DNA from: Diphasiastrum complanatum
Taxonomy: Eukaryota; Streptophyta; Lycopodiopsida; Lycopodiales; Lycopodiaceae
Assembly: GCA_029204225.1 (NCBI GenBank)
Contig: CM055092.1
Location: 19,904,070 to 19,968,069 of the forward strand
Length of the DNA: 64,000 nucleotides
Reading direction: 5' to 3'
Each line of letters opens with the position of its first letter. Positions within the stretch are counted from its first letter, which is position 1. The position numbers were made by a program, and so were the translations under genes. The notes below the pieces were generated by a model. The model did no database searches, had not been told where the DNA came from, and worked only from the letters and a program-made list of their open reading frames with translations. Of the stretch, positions 36,033-49,254 are shown in pieces.

Positions 36033-36498
36033 TCATAAAAGAGTTCAGGTAACCAACACTCCCAATTCTAGGAAGGTGTGTAGCCCTTGTTTTTTTCCAT
36101 TAAAGACATGGTTCAAATGTTTATTGGGAAGATAAATTCCACATGAAATCCCAAATGCCGCAGGGAGGGCGCATGTGGTGACATTCTAGAATAGGATATA
36201 ATCATACGGTTTGGGAGTTTTGATTAGAACTTTATAATTTTTTTTTTCTCTTCGTGTGTGTTTCTAGCTCTTTTACTTTTTCTTAGCTGACAATGCCTGA
36301 TCCTCTTGTGTGGTTTGCCTTGACTTTACTATCCATCGTCTTTTGCTCTTCTTGCATGCAAATCTTTGAAGGTAGGCAATCTCTCCCTCGAGGCAATTCC
36401 ACTTAAAGACATTTATAAGCCTTCCGATATACCACTCATTGTGGTATGTACCAATCTAACATCTCTGATTGGTTCTCCAATTGCCACAAGCTGGTGCC

Positions 36499-36910
36499 TC
36501 ATCTCCTGGTGAAGAAAGATCCCACCATTTCACCTTCTTCCATTCTGATGGTGTTCAATCTGGACTTTAAGAACATGGCTCGAGCTAGATTAGAAGTTTG
36601 AAATTGTGTTTTAAAAGCTTCCCAAGCTCCCCTAGTAGTCATGACATGACTAATATGGGTAATCACATGATCGTTCACTGATAGATTGATCAATGATAAT
36701 GCTCTCAGCACCTTCTTGTCATAGGCCCTCATGTTAGTGTGAGTGGTGTCCCAATGCTTGCAACAATATCCCATAGCTCTTTCTCCATGAGTATACTCTT
36801 CATTTTGAACTTCCAAATGTTATCATTGGAAGCCCCATCGACTTTACTTACATCACCAAAATGTGCTTCATTAATGTTGGAAATCTCCAAATTGCATAAA
36901 ACTCCATCTT
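36499..36910 (-). mobile_element. Copia gag, frameshifted (right arm)
   Basis: Mirror of 4575-4986, with the same frameshift and nearly identical frames (RGAWEAFKTQFQTSNLARAM). Confidence 0.82.
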
Positions 36911-36963
36911 GTAGGCTAAAGAGAGTATTATGAGGCCAACAATGATGTCAAAGGTAAAAAATA

Positions 36964-37614
36964 ATGACCTACAATTTTTGGCTTACAAAGCCACTCTCTG
37001 CACCACTGCCAAATTGGAAGCCCAGTCACTTTCGCTTTGCAAAATGCTCCTTAACACGAATTCCCAACTTCATGCCCTGTAAGGTGGTGAAGTCTCCTTC
37101 ATTTGGAGGCTACAGCCTTTCATTCCGTCAAAAAATACTAAAGGAGACCCAAAATAGAGACTTTTTAGCTTTTTAATCTGTTTCTTCACCTTGAAAAAAC
37201 TTCACATTTCAAAAGGTTTGGACTCAACTTTTACTTCAATTTGATGATTTTTAATGAAATGAAGTCGAACTTGGACTTCAACTACCCTTAGGCTCTTTCA
37301 CTCCAATCATGGCCATTTGATTCAATCCGATGGCTAAAACAACTCACGATCTGCAGCATTTATTGGCAAGAGGCTTCATCCAACGGTTTCGCAGCCACAT
37401 GCATGTCAAAACTCACTCCTACAGCCACTATGCACTTGCATACATTATCTCTCTCCTCTTGTTGGATCGCACGAGCTGTGCTAACCTCCATTTAATGCTT
37501 CTCTCACTCTTAAGCTTTTGCTTGGCTACTCTTGGAGTTTTGGCTGCCCTCTTTAGATCTTCACAACTTCTTCTCTCTCCCCAGACTCTCCACGGCCTTC
37601 TACCACTAGCTTAA
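36964..37614 (+). repeat. Dispersed repeat, longer right-arm version
   Basis: Mirror of 4161-4520, but with 297 bp (37081-37377) between CATGCCCTGT and CAACGGTTTCGCAGCC that the left arm lacks. No flanking duplication is visible, so a deletion on the left is as likely as an insertion here. Confidence 0.6.
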
Positions 37615-37849
37615 ACTCGTTGGGTACCCACCATCCCCACTAGTTAATGATGATAGAGAGAGAGGAATGATGTAAGAATGAGAGAGAGAGAATTAATTTG
37701 TTACAATTAGTTTAGAGTGAAAGAATGATGCACGTAAGAACGATGATTACAAAAAGGAAGGATGTAAATGAGAGAGAGAGAATGTTAATTGTTAAAATAT
37801 AGAGATTTATATGTCAGAATGATGAATGTGAGAATAATGAAAGAATGAT

Positions 37850-38230
37850 GATTGCAATAAGTCCTGATATGCATATACACCAGTTGTATGTCAAGCTAAT
37901 CATGAGACGAAGGATATTAAAAAATGGAATTATTACCAACTACTTTGAAAGGTGATTATGCTCTGCAAAGGTATTTAGAATAAGAGCTGCAGGAATTTCA
38001 GATTTACGATGATTTAAATCTTGCTTTCTTTAAGCATTATATAAAGGAGCATGAAAACGAGGAGATTGTTGGTAAATTGCAAGCCATTTAGAAGTTGAAC
38101 AAGGAGGACGTGTTAGCTTACATACAATATGTTAAAGTGTTGGAGAAGCAACTACAAGAACCATTTTTGGATTTGAAATAGGTCTCGTATTTTCAGCATG
38201 GATTGCATAAAATTCTTCGACATGGTATGA
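37850..38230 (+). mobile_element. Gypsy gag fragment (right arm)
   Basis: Mirror of 3545-3950, in the coding orientation. Stops interrupt the frame at LE*ELQEFQ and AI*KLNKED. Confidence 0.65.
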
Positions 38231-38271
38231 CTTTTTTAACAGGCCAAAGGCCTAAACAAATTGTAGACTCT

Positions 38272-38978
38272 TGTTAAAATTGTCAAAATCTAGCTATTTG
38301 ATCTAAGTACGTAACTTGAACCCACATGTGTGGAGCTTGTTCCCACGTGTGGATGGTAGTCATAAATGCATCTAGATTTAGGTAGATTGAATCAAGTAAC
38401 TATTTGGAAGCTAGTCAAGTACAAAATTGCCATCTATAAGATGTGATCTTGCAAGTTCCTATAAGCTAGGAGAAATCACCTAAAATCAAGCAAATCATGG
38501 TGAGGCAATGGCACCAAGTTAGGATTCAAAGAGGTGGGGGCTTATCTTGCATTTATTGCTTGATCTAGGATGATCTTGCACTCCCTACATGTGCCAGACC
38601 TATTGAGTCAACATACCAGGTCAAAATGTACTTGATATATAAAAATCATCATTATAAATAATCCAATATTGATGAGAGATCTTGATTTTGATGCAATACC
38701 TTGTTTTGGTTTACTACTTGTGTTGTGATTTCTTGCATTGACTGCTACCAATGAGTAATGTACTATAATCTTTGTTCATTGTCTATACACTGACGGTATT
38801 CCACATGTGTGAGGCTGCTCTTGAGTCATATTGATTATTTATCAAGATGTTCTTGCTAGTTAGATGGAATATTTGATCTAGATCCAGATCTAGTCATTGG
38901 AATTGTGATTAATCAATCTAATTGGCATCCAACCCCTCTAGGTCGAAAATTTTCAGACTTTAACATGGTGTCAGAGCC
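38272..38978 (+). mobile_element. Copia 5' LTR and primer-binding site (right arm)
   Basis: LTR 38272-38965, starting TGTTAAAATTG and ending TTTAACA, then TGGTGTCAGAGCC at 38966-38978. Same length as the left copy. Confidence 0.87.
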
Positions 38979-39472
38979 AAGTACAAGAGGCTAGGTTAAT
39001 GATCAAGAGCGTTCAAGCTTGAAAGCTTGAGAGAGATGCTAACTATTGCTTCAAATTGCTCTATATCTTCGTAGAAGTATGATCAACTATTTATACTAAG
39101 AAATTAGGTTGTCAATTGCATCATCCAGTTGGCTGTGATGTGCTGGCATTCATCCAGTCAAGACTTCCCAAAAACTCATTTGTTGATAAATTAATGCAAG
39201 TCGGTGGCTTTAATTCCAAGTAGAATATTAATTGTCACTTGGTAGAAATAAACCGTTTGTCGCATAGTTCGCATTTTTTCGAAAAATGCGAAAATGCAAA
39301 AACCTGAAGTTTCCAAGGTCTTCGAAGTGGCCAAAGTGAGAATAACAACTTGTGAACCATTTTTGAGTAGTTTTGTAGACTGTGTAAAAACATGAAGAAA
39401 ACTACAGATCTGGATATTCAGTTGGATGAAGATTAAAAATTAATTAGTCGATTAGTAGGAGAATAATCCAAT

Positions 39473-40435
39473 ACTCTCCCTTAATCTGAATCCATGAATG
39501 CCTTGACCTTCAAACTTAGTTTTGCACAAAACTTTCTATGTGTATCCAAGCTTAGTGAAAACATATGTTGTCATGTTTTGCGTTGGACAGTACTGCAAGT
39601 TAATCTCTTTGTCGAAAAATTTGTTTTTGATGAAGTAATATTTGATTTCAATGTGCTGACTCCTGGAATGAAACCTTAGGTTGTGGCTGATAAGGAAATG
39701 ACAATTTGATTAACACAAAATAAAATCATCAGAGCATATTGATTCAAAACGATATTTGAGAGTAAGTTCCTCAGCCAAATTGCTTCTTTTGTAGCTGGAG
39801 AGGTTGTGATATACTCTAATTCAGTTGAATATAGAGCTATCGATGATTGCTTGAAGAAAATCACTATTCGACATCTTGAGTGTGAAGAATTTCCTTCGTA
39901 GATGTAACTTGGTAGTTATGTCTCTCACATCATATAGTGAGCTCAGGATGTCCCAAACTCCTTTCGAAGTTTTGGCTTCAGCTATGTGGCCAATATGAGT
40001 ATCTCATATACTGAGGATAATAAGCGCAAAAGCTTTACCATCCTTCGATTTCCACTTTGAATCGGATTTGTAATCTTCAAGCTTTACTTCAATACTAGTA
40101 GCAACATCCCACAACTTGTTGATGATTAGCAAGGTCTCTATCTTCAATTTCGACTAGTAATTGGATCGATTCAGCTTATCTGCGATAAGATAGGCTTTAC
40201 TTTGATAATCCATCTAGAATTTTTAGTCTGTCGATTGTATCGATGATGTTAAGAATGATGTCATACTGCGCTATCAATAGAATATCATTCTTTGATTCTG
40301 AAAATGATGCTATGAACTGAAAAATATGATATCCATTTGATATCACGAATGATGTCAAGCACTAGAGCTCTGATATAACAAATCGCTTTGATACTATGAA
40401 GGTAATTGCATATTAGAGAATACGCTCTAATACTA
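39473..40435 (-). mobile_element. Internally deleted Copia (right arm)
   Basis: Mirror of 1324-2286, with the same gag-to-RNase H deletion, so the deletion predates the palindrome. Confidence 0.8.
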
Positions 40436-40859
40436 TGTTGGAAAGAGGTGATGACATGATGACATGAGAGAAAGCAATTTGACAAAGTTGAAGTAGTAGG
40501 TAGACGACTTCATCTAGCGCAACGGAATGAACCTTCTTTCTTGTGCATGACTACGCCTATAAGTGTTGAACAAAAGGCAGTAATAGAAATCACGTCATTG
40601 GAGGGTTTGCGGATCTCAAGGCAACCCTAACCCTAGTTAATAAGTGAGAGGGATTTGGTACCCTACATGTGTAAGTCCAACCCGATGATCACATAGATAT
40701 TTAATTAATTAGAAAGTCAATAAAAGTACTTTGGGCCTTTTTGAGGGACTTTTAATGTCAAAATGTTGAGTTAGTGAATAAAGTTGGGACTCCCACCAAA
40801 ATTGTTTCAAACTCAAATTCAAATTGGTTCCCTCCAATTTTGAAATGGATTCCCACTCT

Positions 40860-42036
40860 TTTTTAAGTTTGAATAGTTAGGGAGGTAGAAATGGACCAAG
40901 AGGATTTTGAGGCCAAGGTCCTCCTCTCTACTATAAATAGGGGCAAACTCGAGTTGCTCCTCATGTTCATATCCTCCTTTCAATACAAGCAGATTGGTTC
41001 TCTTATGGAATGGATTTGTGAATGTCCTTGGTCTCTATCTCTTTTCCTCCATCTCTCATGCTTTTGTTGTGTTTGCTAATTGTTGGATCTGAATGTATTT
41101 CGAATTGCTATTTCTTATGCCTTTTGTAAGAGAGAAAGGGAGAGAGAGAAAGAGTAAGCTATCTTCATTGTGGAACGTAGTGTTAATGGATGTAGTGTTA
41201 ATTGTGCAGTGTTAACGCTTAGGATTAATGGATGTTAGAGTTAGATGTGGATCTTCCATTCATGCTGAAATCTGAGATATGCTGTCGCTCTCATGGGAAC
41301 GAACCTACGCGTGACAGCTAACTTCATCTCCTTGATGCTAGATTGCTTGGATCTTGGGTTGATGATAGGCTAGGAAAGAAATCCACTACAATTTTGGCAC
41401 CATTTTCGAAGAGCTACACCAATTTTTTAGTTTGCAGCATGTTTGTTGGATGGTTAGCTTGCATTAGGCATCTTGTCGTGGCATGAATAGTGTTAAAACT
41501 GTATTTAGGATTAGTTTGATAGTGATTTTGCCTGATATGAGTGGATTTGCTTATTTGAAATCTAATTTGATTATTGAAAAAGAGAAGCTATTCAGTCACC
41601 ATTCTTAAGATCCATATGGATCTGAGAAATTAAAAAAAACAACAAAAATCGGTCAAATATGTCAATTCTTGGTCAAAAGGAGGACAACTACAACAACAGT
41701 CAAGAACAATGGAATATTTTCTCCAATCGTGAAGACCGCCAAATACATACATGATAAGGGTCCATGCAATCATGTTTTTTAACAATACAAGTTGCTTTGC
41801 AAATCAGAACTCACTGAAGAACCGACTTCGGGCTACACAAATAATGACTCTTTCTCAATATGTCCATACATGCTAATGTGTAATATAGTAATACGTCGCT
41901 CTAGTCGTAGTGCATACTTACATCATGTACACATGCATGGTATTCCCTAGTATAGCTAGGCCTTTGATTCGATATGTGATGGTCCTGTCTCATCATCTGA
42001 AGAAGAAGAACGTGAACTCGCCATTTGCATCAGTGC
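40860..42036 (-). mobile_element. CACTA/LTR composite fragment, copy A (right arm)
   Basis: Mirror of copy A, and it continues past 41882 to about 42036 with the rest of the CACTA exon 1 region (SDDETGPSHIESKAW, then a stop), beyond where the window shows the left arm. The plus-strand TATA-like CTATAAATAG is at 40931-40940. It keeps the 90 bp and 40 bp segments missing from the left copy. Confidence 0.65.
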
Positions 42037-43219
42037 ACCTTATGTGAATGAGTGCAAATTGTGAAACTAGCTACATTGGTGTACGTCATTTTGATGATGG
42101 AGTTGTACTAGCATTCTTGGATAGTTTTGCTGATGAAAATGAAGCTTTTGGAGGTTCATTATGTCACTCATTCATGGACAAGTCATCAAGTGTTGATGAT
42201 ATCTTGTCGCAAGATGGAGTTCATGGAGTTTTATGGTGAATACATGGCCAGAAAGGACAAAATTGGAGGAGACAAGCAAGCAAGTGGTCATCACTCACAT
42301 TTATTGTTTGGTTGCTGTTATTTTCTAGAGAGTTCAAAGTGTTAAGCGTGGAGGAATCATTACATTTACATTCTATTTGGTTCTTCATGTTCTAGTTACT
42401 TCTTGACACGTAAAATTGATGTAAAAAATACTGAAGCATCCCATGTGGACACTATTGTCTATATCAATTATGGAAGTTACTATAAAACCATAGAAAGGAG
42501 GTCTTAACTTAGTATGGATATCATTCTTAAAATGAATCAAAGCTGTGTGGTAAAACTAGTTGAAGGGGGGTTGTGAAAAATGTCAACTAAGTTTATTTGA
42601 GTTAATTTGGCAATTTGGAGGCCAAAGTGAAATTTTTACTTAGAGATACATTTCTTAATGTCAATAAGGTCTAAAAATAGTGTAATTTCTACTTTTAACA
42701 AGTATCTAAGTGGATAAGGTCGGATTTAGAGCTACTACTATTGGTAGTTGACATACATTGAAACTAGTCACTTATTTCTAGGTTTTTAGTGAAGTACCTA
42801 GAAGTTGCTATTTTAGGGCAAGTAACTAAGCGGCCAAGTGACAATATGGCTGCTAATAGTTGTCAAAACATGGAAAAATCATTCAAATGTTCTCATTTGT
42901 ATGGAGAACTTTTCTCTTTTGATTCTATGTCCATCTCTCATGTATTTCTCTTGATATCTTTGATTTCTATGTTTAGAATGTTGATTTTATGGCTGATCTA
43001 GCTTTCACACGTGTGCAGTACTGTATATTACTACTGATGTATGGAAAGGGACAATACTAAGTCATATATAAGTTTTTATAATCAGATCTTTGCGCATTTC
43101 TAGCTTCTAGAATGCATAACGTAGTGATTTCTAGAAATCTTCTAGCTATTTCTGGATGTGCAACCAAATTTGGCTAAAAATCATTGATCCACTCATGTGT
43201 TTTGGATTTGTATTTTTTT
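42037..43219. other. Gene-free stretch outside the palindrome
   Basis: Short frames only (for example 42048-42239 and 42789-43001), none with a recognisable product. No repeat boundary was identified. Confidence 0.4.
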
Positions 43220-43480
43220 ACAGATACATCTACACAAATCAAAATAAATATACATAGATCTACATCTATATCCACACAGCTTTTGGAACAACATAAATGC
43301 AATGAAAGGCTGATGTCTACATAATGCAATGAAGCTGATATTTAATGCAATAAAAGATAGTATTGATTCAGTATGAAAACGAAACAGATGTAAATGAGTA
43401 CAACAAGCTGCGGATCGAAGCCGCGTACTCTAAGCTATTTATGAGCGACTAAAATATAAGCTAGAATTAAGCGCAACTAC
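43220..43480. repeat. Fragments of family-2 element and of a Copia LTR
   Basis: Bases 43220-43380 share the ACATCTACACAAATCA and CATAGATCTACATCTA blocks with 13100-13200. Bases 43330-43480 (GCGTACTCTAAGCTA, ACTGATAAGCA) match the reverse complement of the LTR at 17400-17560. Confidence 0.55.
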
Positions 43481-43514
43481 TGATAAGCAATAAACATGCA
43501 ATGTCTAATCAAAT

Positions 43515-44190
43515 CTAAAGAACTTGATTCTTGCCCTTGGAATAGTCTTTCTTCTTGGTGTATAGAGCCATGGATAGGTCTTTGATGGACAGGCTTCTAG
43601 TCTTTCTCCGCATTTCTTCTTGAAGAAGATGACCGATCTCCTTTTGAAGAGTGAGGTTGGGTTGTGTGGAGATGATCACCACAAAGTGCTCATATGACTT
43701 TGGAAGAGAAGAAAGCAAGGTCAGAACGGCATCATCATCTTGAATAGAACATCCTACAGCTGATAACTGTTCAAAAATAGACTTGAAGTTGTTGATGCGA
43801 GAAGTGATGGCAGTACAATCAGACATGCTAAGAGTAAAGAACATCCTCCTAAGATGTACTCTCGTGGTTACATCGTGCGTCTCATAAAGACTTCATAACA
43901 AGTCCAGCACTTCCTTAGAGGTTTTGCACGTGGTAACGTGAGATATTTGGGAGTTGGCCAGATTGAGTGTGATACATGCTAGGGCCTTCTAATCTTTGAT
44001 CCTCCAGGCCTTTGCTTGATCACCATCTTCTGGTTTCAGGTCTGCACCTTCTACTACATCCCAAAGATCTCTATCTATCAACATCATTCTAACTTTTAAC
44101 TTCCAAATGTAGAAGTTAGAACCATTGAACTTGTTAATGACTCTAGCTTCACTGAGTGATGAAGATGAAGAGCTACCTATATGAGACATG
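43515..44190 (-). mobile_element. Copia gag (UBN2-type)
   Basis: Minus-strand frames give ARVINKFNGSNFYIWKLKVR, MLIDRDLWDVVEGADLKP, CITLNLANSQISHV, RVHLRRMFFTLSMSDCTAIT and AVLTLLSSLPKSYEHFVVII. This is a classic plant Copia gag up to the region before the zinc knuckle. Only one or two stops interrupt it, so it is younger than the other Copia pieces. It is truncated at about 43500; no pol follows. Confidence 0.9.
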
Positions 44191-44241
44191 ATAACAGTAC
44201 ACATATAGAACAAACTTAATCTCTTGGTTTATTTGAGCTAA

Positions 44242-45607
44242 GCTCTGCTACCAATTTGATGGGGCAAGGGACATAGAATAATGTGAACAGAGAAGAAAGC
44301 AAGAATATTGAGGAACAGCTCTCTCATTCTAATCGGCTGCTAGGTGCAAAAACAGTCTAAAAGATAGCTTATGCTAAATGTAATCACAACTTTAAGTGTT
44401 CTAATTGCCCAATAGGATCTTAAAGATCAATTCATACTCTAAAATAAGAGTACAGTCCACCGCAGAGATTAGAGATGGTTTGTGTGTGGTGCTACTGAAA
44501 TCAGATTCAATGTGAAGTATAGTTTTGAAATAAATGGAAGAGCAGTATGATATCGCGAGTTCCTCAGGCATCAAAGATAGCCATCATCTGATCAAAAACT
44601 GAGGAGTCTTAGACGTCCGTGTTCTGATTAGAGTGAGTAAACAAGCACGATCAAACAGCAATAAAAGTGCATTCAATCACAACATGCATTCATCTACGAT
44701 GTACACAGATAAAAGCAAGCTGCTACTATATTACACTGAAGCACAATCCAAATAGCAATTACAACAAAAAATGACAGCGTAATTGGGAGGCTCAAAAATG
44801 TGTCTCATGGATGGAGCAACCCATAATCTGTGCTTGGATGGTCTATTTATAGACTTCATCCGTGTATTAATTACATTGAATGCTTGTCACCTAATTAGGA
44901 AAGCCGTTGTACTTGGAAGTATATGGCTTTTGTGACAACTGTACACAGTATATATATGGTCAATAATTTAGCAGTGTTGTTGGAACGTTCCTCGTTTATG
45001 TGAGACGACCTTTGGGATTTTTCTCTCTTTGCATTTTTTCCAAGAAGCCGAAGGTGCCCTAAAAAGACGATGTCTTAAAAATAGCTTAATGTATGAAAGT
45101 AGATGACCTTCAGGAATTTTCTCTCACTTCGCATTTTTCGCAAGAAGCCGAAGATGTGTTAAAAACAGTTAAGGTTTTTGAACTATGCAAGTGTCGCATT
45201 TCGGGGAGATGCAAAAAAACTGAAGCTTTTGAAAACATAGCGTATTTCTGCAGATTGTTGAAAAAGTAATGTCTTTCTACAAACTTGTTCTAAATGCAAG
45301 TTTTGTGGAAGTCGTTGAAGATGACCAAATCTTCAATGAATTCAAGTTATTAAACTTGACGTTTGAACTTTGAAATTATGACAAGATTGGTTACCCTTTG
45401 CTGGAGATCAGCTGGAAGCGTTGTAAACGTTCTTCAAATAAATTGGTTGTCTAAGTTTGATATTGCTGCATGTATCAAATGAGCAGACGTAGATCCAAAT
45501 TTGGTTTCACCTGACCCTAGATCAGTGATCAATAAATATGCAAGAAGAATCATGAAATAGAAATTAGTCATTCACCAAGGAGGCAATTGTGGGCTTAATT
45601 TTCAACA
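44242..45607 (-). mobile_element. Copia 5' LTR (about 1.35 kb) and primer-binding site
   Basis: On the minus strand the LTR starts TGTTGAAAATTAAGCC (45607) and ends CCCCATCA (44257). Three bases later comes TGGTAGCAGAGC (44253-44242), an initiator-Met-like primer-binding site, followed by the gag start. A TATA-like CTATAAATAGA is near 44852-44842. It shares GCATTTTTCGCAAGAAGCCGA-type repeats with the LTR at 2287. Confidence 0.65.
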
Positions 45608-45779
45608 ACCTGCTCTAATAATGCATGACTATGCCTATCAATTTTGAACAAAACATAATGACAAAATATCATGTTCAATCTTATAGTAACTAGCTTTGAA
45701 ATTGTTAATACTACAGTGATTACATAGTCAAACAAAGTTTTGAATTATCAGACAAAAGCAATATGAGATTATGAGCTAC

Positions 45780-46130
45780 AAAAACAATCACAAAGATGCA
45801 TACATTCTGACGTAATATTGAATGCAATAAAGGATTTATTGATTCAAAATAAAATAGATGATGATGAGCACAAGACAATTGCGGATAGAAACCATGTACT
45901 CGAAGCTATCTTTGAGCAACTGATGAATCTGTCTGAATTACGATTCTGATGATTAGCAGTAAGCGATGATAGCCAAAAAGAACTAAGCTAGAATGCTCAA
46001 GAGTGTTCAAGCTTGAAAGCTTGAGAGAGCTGCTACAAATAACTTCAATGCTTGCATGTATAAAAAATCTAAATTCTAAGTAGATCTTGTTCAGTATAAC
46101 TGCCATCATACTTTGCATCGTGTTACCTGT
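45780..46130 (-). mobile_element. Copia LTR/leader fragment
   Basis: Matches the reverse complement of 17380-17560 (ATGATGATGAGCACAAGA, ATGTACTC-AAGCTATCT) and then the leader near 2745-2800 (GTTCAAGCTTGAAAGCTTGA, an internal palindrome). Confidence 0.6.
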
Positions 46131-47245
46131 TTGGGGATTGTGGTGCTTGCATACAACAAATCAGACATGAGACAACTGTGAGTTTACAAAGAGAGAGAAA
46201 TGTGGCGAGAGTGAGAGACAACATGAATTCAATAAACAGAACCATTCTAATAAGTTCTAACTCCATGCCTCTTCAATAATTTGAGAATGGTATGTAGATT
46301 TTTTTGACACATTCATACTCGTCTTGGTGGGAGACCATTATAGCATCAATTTTTACATGTATCAAATAAATCGTGATTAGAATATTAATAAATAAGCACA
46401 TCAATTTATTAACATAATAACATAAAACCAAAATATTGAATGCCATAAATGTCAAATTGTGCTTATATAAGCACATACAAAATAAGTATGAAAATGTCCC
46501 ATGTCACAACTATTAGGGGATTTTTGTGAATTAAGGCCATTTAGAATCTGGCCAAGTATGTAATATAGATCGTAAGTATGTTAAGTCCTAATCATTGTGG
46601 GGGATGAAATAAAGTTGTCATCACATTGTCGTGATGTGCTAGTAGTGGAGAAGTTGAAGCGACTACAGACGAAAATGAGTAGTTCAATTACAGGAAGGTG
46701 CAGGGCTTTGTGGTTGTTTATGATCAGTCGCAAACATGTGCATATAAATGGTTGCTTTGGCCAATTAAAGTGGTTGTTATTAGGTTGTTAGACTGTGCAT
46801 TGATAGATGTTTAAGGCTGGAAGCTATTGTAATGTTGCTACCTACCTGCTTTGACTTATTGTACTGCCAATAGCAAGAGGAATTACCTTGCATAAGACCT
46901 TTTTGGAAGAAATTGTTCAAAGTATAGTGATGCATTTGTACTGAGAATGTTTCTTTTAATATAGAAGATAAATGTTCCATGTTATTGATTTGGTTGCAAA
47001 ATACATTGTTGGATTGTTTCAATTTAGTATCTTAGTTGTTGAGGTTATCTTTGAATGCAAAAGGTATTTTTACCTCTTATAGAATGAACAATTAAAAACC
47101 ATCTTAGGTGATGTTCATAGATAATCAAAGTCATCCCTAATACCTTTGTGGTTTTGTTGTCAGTGTGATCAGGTGACATAGTTATTATGGATAAGATTGG
47201 TTTTCAACTTTGGGTGGAATTTCTAATTATTACTGACAATCTAAT
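46131..47245. other. Gene-free stretch
   Basis: AT-rich with short frames only. 46597-46791 is open, but its product is not recognised. Confidence 0.4.
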
Positions 47246-47700
47246 CATAATGTCTTTTAGAGCTAGTAGTTCACCGTGGTTCATGGCTTGGATATCGTAC
47301 GTGGGTCGTAGTTGGACATCTACATTTCAATGTTTTAAAGGGAAGAAACATGATGATCCTGATATGCATATACACCAATTTTTGGCTGTGTTAGGCTAAT
47401 CATGACACGAAGGATATTTTTGAAAATTGGAATTATAACCAACTACTTTGAAAGGTAATGCTTTGCAATGGTATTTACAATATGGGCTACAAGAATTTCA
47501 GGTTTACGATGATTTTAAGCATGGTTTTTTTATGCATTATAGAAAGGAGCATTAAAATGAGGAGATTGTTGATAAATTGCAAGCCATTAAGAAGTGGAAG
47601 AAGGAGGATGTGTTAGCTTATATACAATATTTTACAGTGTTGGAGAAGCGACTACAAGAACTATTGTTGGACTTGAAATAGGTCTCGTTGTTGGTACCCT
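47246..47700 (+). mobile_element. Gypsy gag fragment
   Basis: Frames give CFKGKKHDDPDMHIHQFLAV, then after a stop a LQYGLQEFQVYDDF-like stretch, and finally KEDVLAYIQYFTVLEK-like sequence. It is the same capsid family as 37850-38230 but keeps more of the N-terminal part. Confidence 0.7.
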
Positions 47701-49043
47701 TCATGAGGAATTCCCACAAGAAGAGGAATTTGACTCGAAGGAAATTCATAAGCATATGAGCTTGTGGATTAGACATCGTCATGATATAGGACGATGAGCT
47801 TATAGGGACAGGCAATCCAAACCCCACTGGTGTTCAAGGTCTGATTGGAACAATGTAAAAAACGATGAAAGAACACCAGATAAATACAAGATTCAAAGAG
47901 ATGTCGCGGCCACTAGGATGCATGGAATAGGCAATCCTAAGTTGGGCTTGAGCAGATAGGCGAGCTTGGAAGCAAGCATGGTAAGTGAATCTAAACTACT
48001 CTTATAGTTTGTCTTTGATTTCATGTGATTTCCTTTTACATCATGCATATGACTAGCTGCTCCAACCTAGCCTTAAACTAATCCCAACTTAAATTGAATG
48101 GATAGTTGGCGGACTATGGACATCTACCAACCAAAGAAGAGTACGACTTTGCCTTTAGGTAATCATACGAGGCATTAGACGATAAACTGAAAAATTTCTT
48201 TGAAACTTTAAATTGTGTATTTTTCATATATTATTGTTGTAAAACACGTACGTTTTTACTCTTAACCATTAGTATAATCAATCATTAAATACTAATGTGT
48301 TTTGTTTGCCTGTTTTCATGTAGAGTGGACATCATGACGACAACGAGTAGATTAGGTTTTTTATATACATTTTAGTTCATCTTGTAAGTTAGAGAGTCTG
48401 CGAAAGTAGCAATTTTGTGCTACATTGATTGACACTTTCAATATATTTATTATTGCAATTGATCACAAAATTGTTATTGGTTTTGTATGTCGGATTCCAA
48501 AATATGAGCAATGTCGTGATCCAAAATGTGCAATGTCGTAACTAACTGGAAATTGCGAAACTTTGTGCAATGTCGGATTTTTAAAAAGTAATACGATAAG
48601 ATATTGCAATTCATAATGTGAATTAAGTAATGTAAGTATAGAAAGTACCTTATGCTTGTCTCGAGGAACTAAATCTCTGCATATTCTTAGAGGTTTACAG
48701 ATCAAAAGGTCTTGCTTACGACATAAGAATTTCACCAATTCTATTGTGAGTCACAAAGCCTCAAATGCAGATCGAGATTAGAGTTAGCTTGATTGCTTTC
48801 AAATCTTTGCATGGGAAACTCTTCGACATAACCCTATTCATTGCTATTTTTCTAAAAGATCATCCACTCCACACACTCAAGATTGTACATGCTTTTGCAT
48901 TACAAATGTGCCACCTTCAATAGGCACATGTGACCTGAGCCATCATGTGAAAGCTCGAGATGAGAGTATTTGATTTTAAAAACTGAAAAAAAATGTTGCC
49001 AAATTGCTCTATTTATGCTTGAAGAACATGCATGCCACCATAC
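47701..49043. other. Gene-free stretch
   Basis: Nothing was recognised. The minus-strand frame 48463-48738 (KPLRICRDLVPRDKHKVL) has no known relative. No second exon of the eIF(iso)4E-like fragment was found here. Confidence 0.4.
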
Positions 49044-49254
49044 CGCCAAAAATCCTCAACCGTGGAAAAGGTGTAAACAGGGCGTAGCGAGCTGCCCCAA
49101 GCGCTGCCCTGGATTTAGGGTCTGGTTTGTCAAACCATAACGTCCACGCATTCTCCAAAGGATGCGTCTTGCTCTTGCTCACATCTAACTCTGTACCACT
49201 GTCCTCCTGCGGTGGCTGCTGCTGCTCTTCTTGCCCTTTAGTTCCCTCTTGCAT
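49044..49254 (-). pseudogene. eIF(iso)4E/eIF4E exon 1 fragment, frameshifted
   Basis: Starts at ATG 49254 with a Q/P-rich leader, then [20 protein letters not shown], the cap-binding protein signature with the first conserved tryptophans. One base appears lost near 49107. In the shifted frame the family sequence resumes as [20 protein letters not shown], ending at a GTATGG donor (49043), which is where exon 1 of plant eIF4E genes normally ends. In the uncorrected frame the open reading runs on to 49009 with unrelated sequence. The later exons, including the cap-binding residues W and E of the central core, are not in the window. Confidence 0.82.

Larger units (their letters stand above)
26246..41882. 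repeat. Right arm of giant inverted repeat
   Basis: Reverse-complement copy of 1-15655. At its inner edge the CACTA transposase reading frame continues without a break into the central region, so this side keeps the ancestral junction. Private features are a 475 bp tandem duplication at 34741-35690, a 297 bp segment at 37081-37377, a 110 bp deletion in the chromovirus LTR and a short frameshifting deletion in the integrase near 33222. The outer limit is not determined; 41882 is only the mirror of window position 1. Confidence 0.93.

Noticed and set aside
43405-43440. tRNA-like GC-rich patch
   Set aside because: No cloverleaf could be drawn; it is explained as a Copia LTR fragment shared with 17400-17560.
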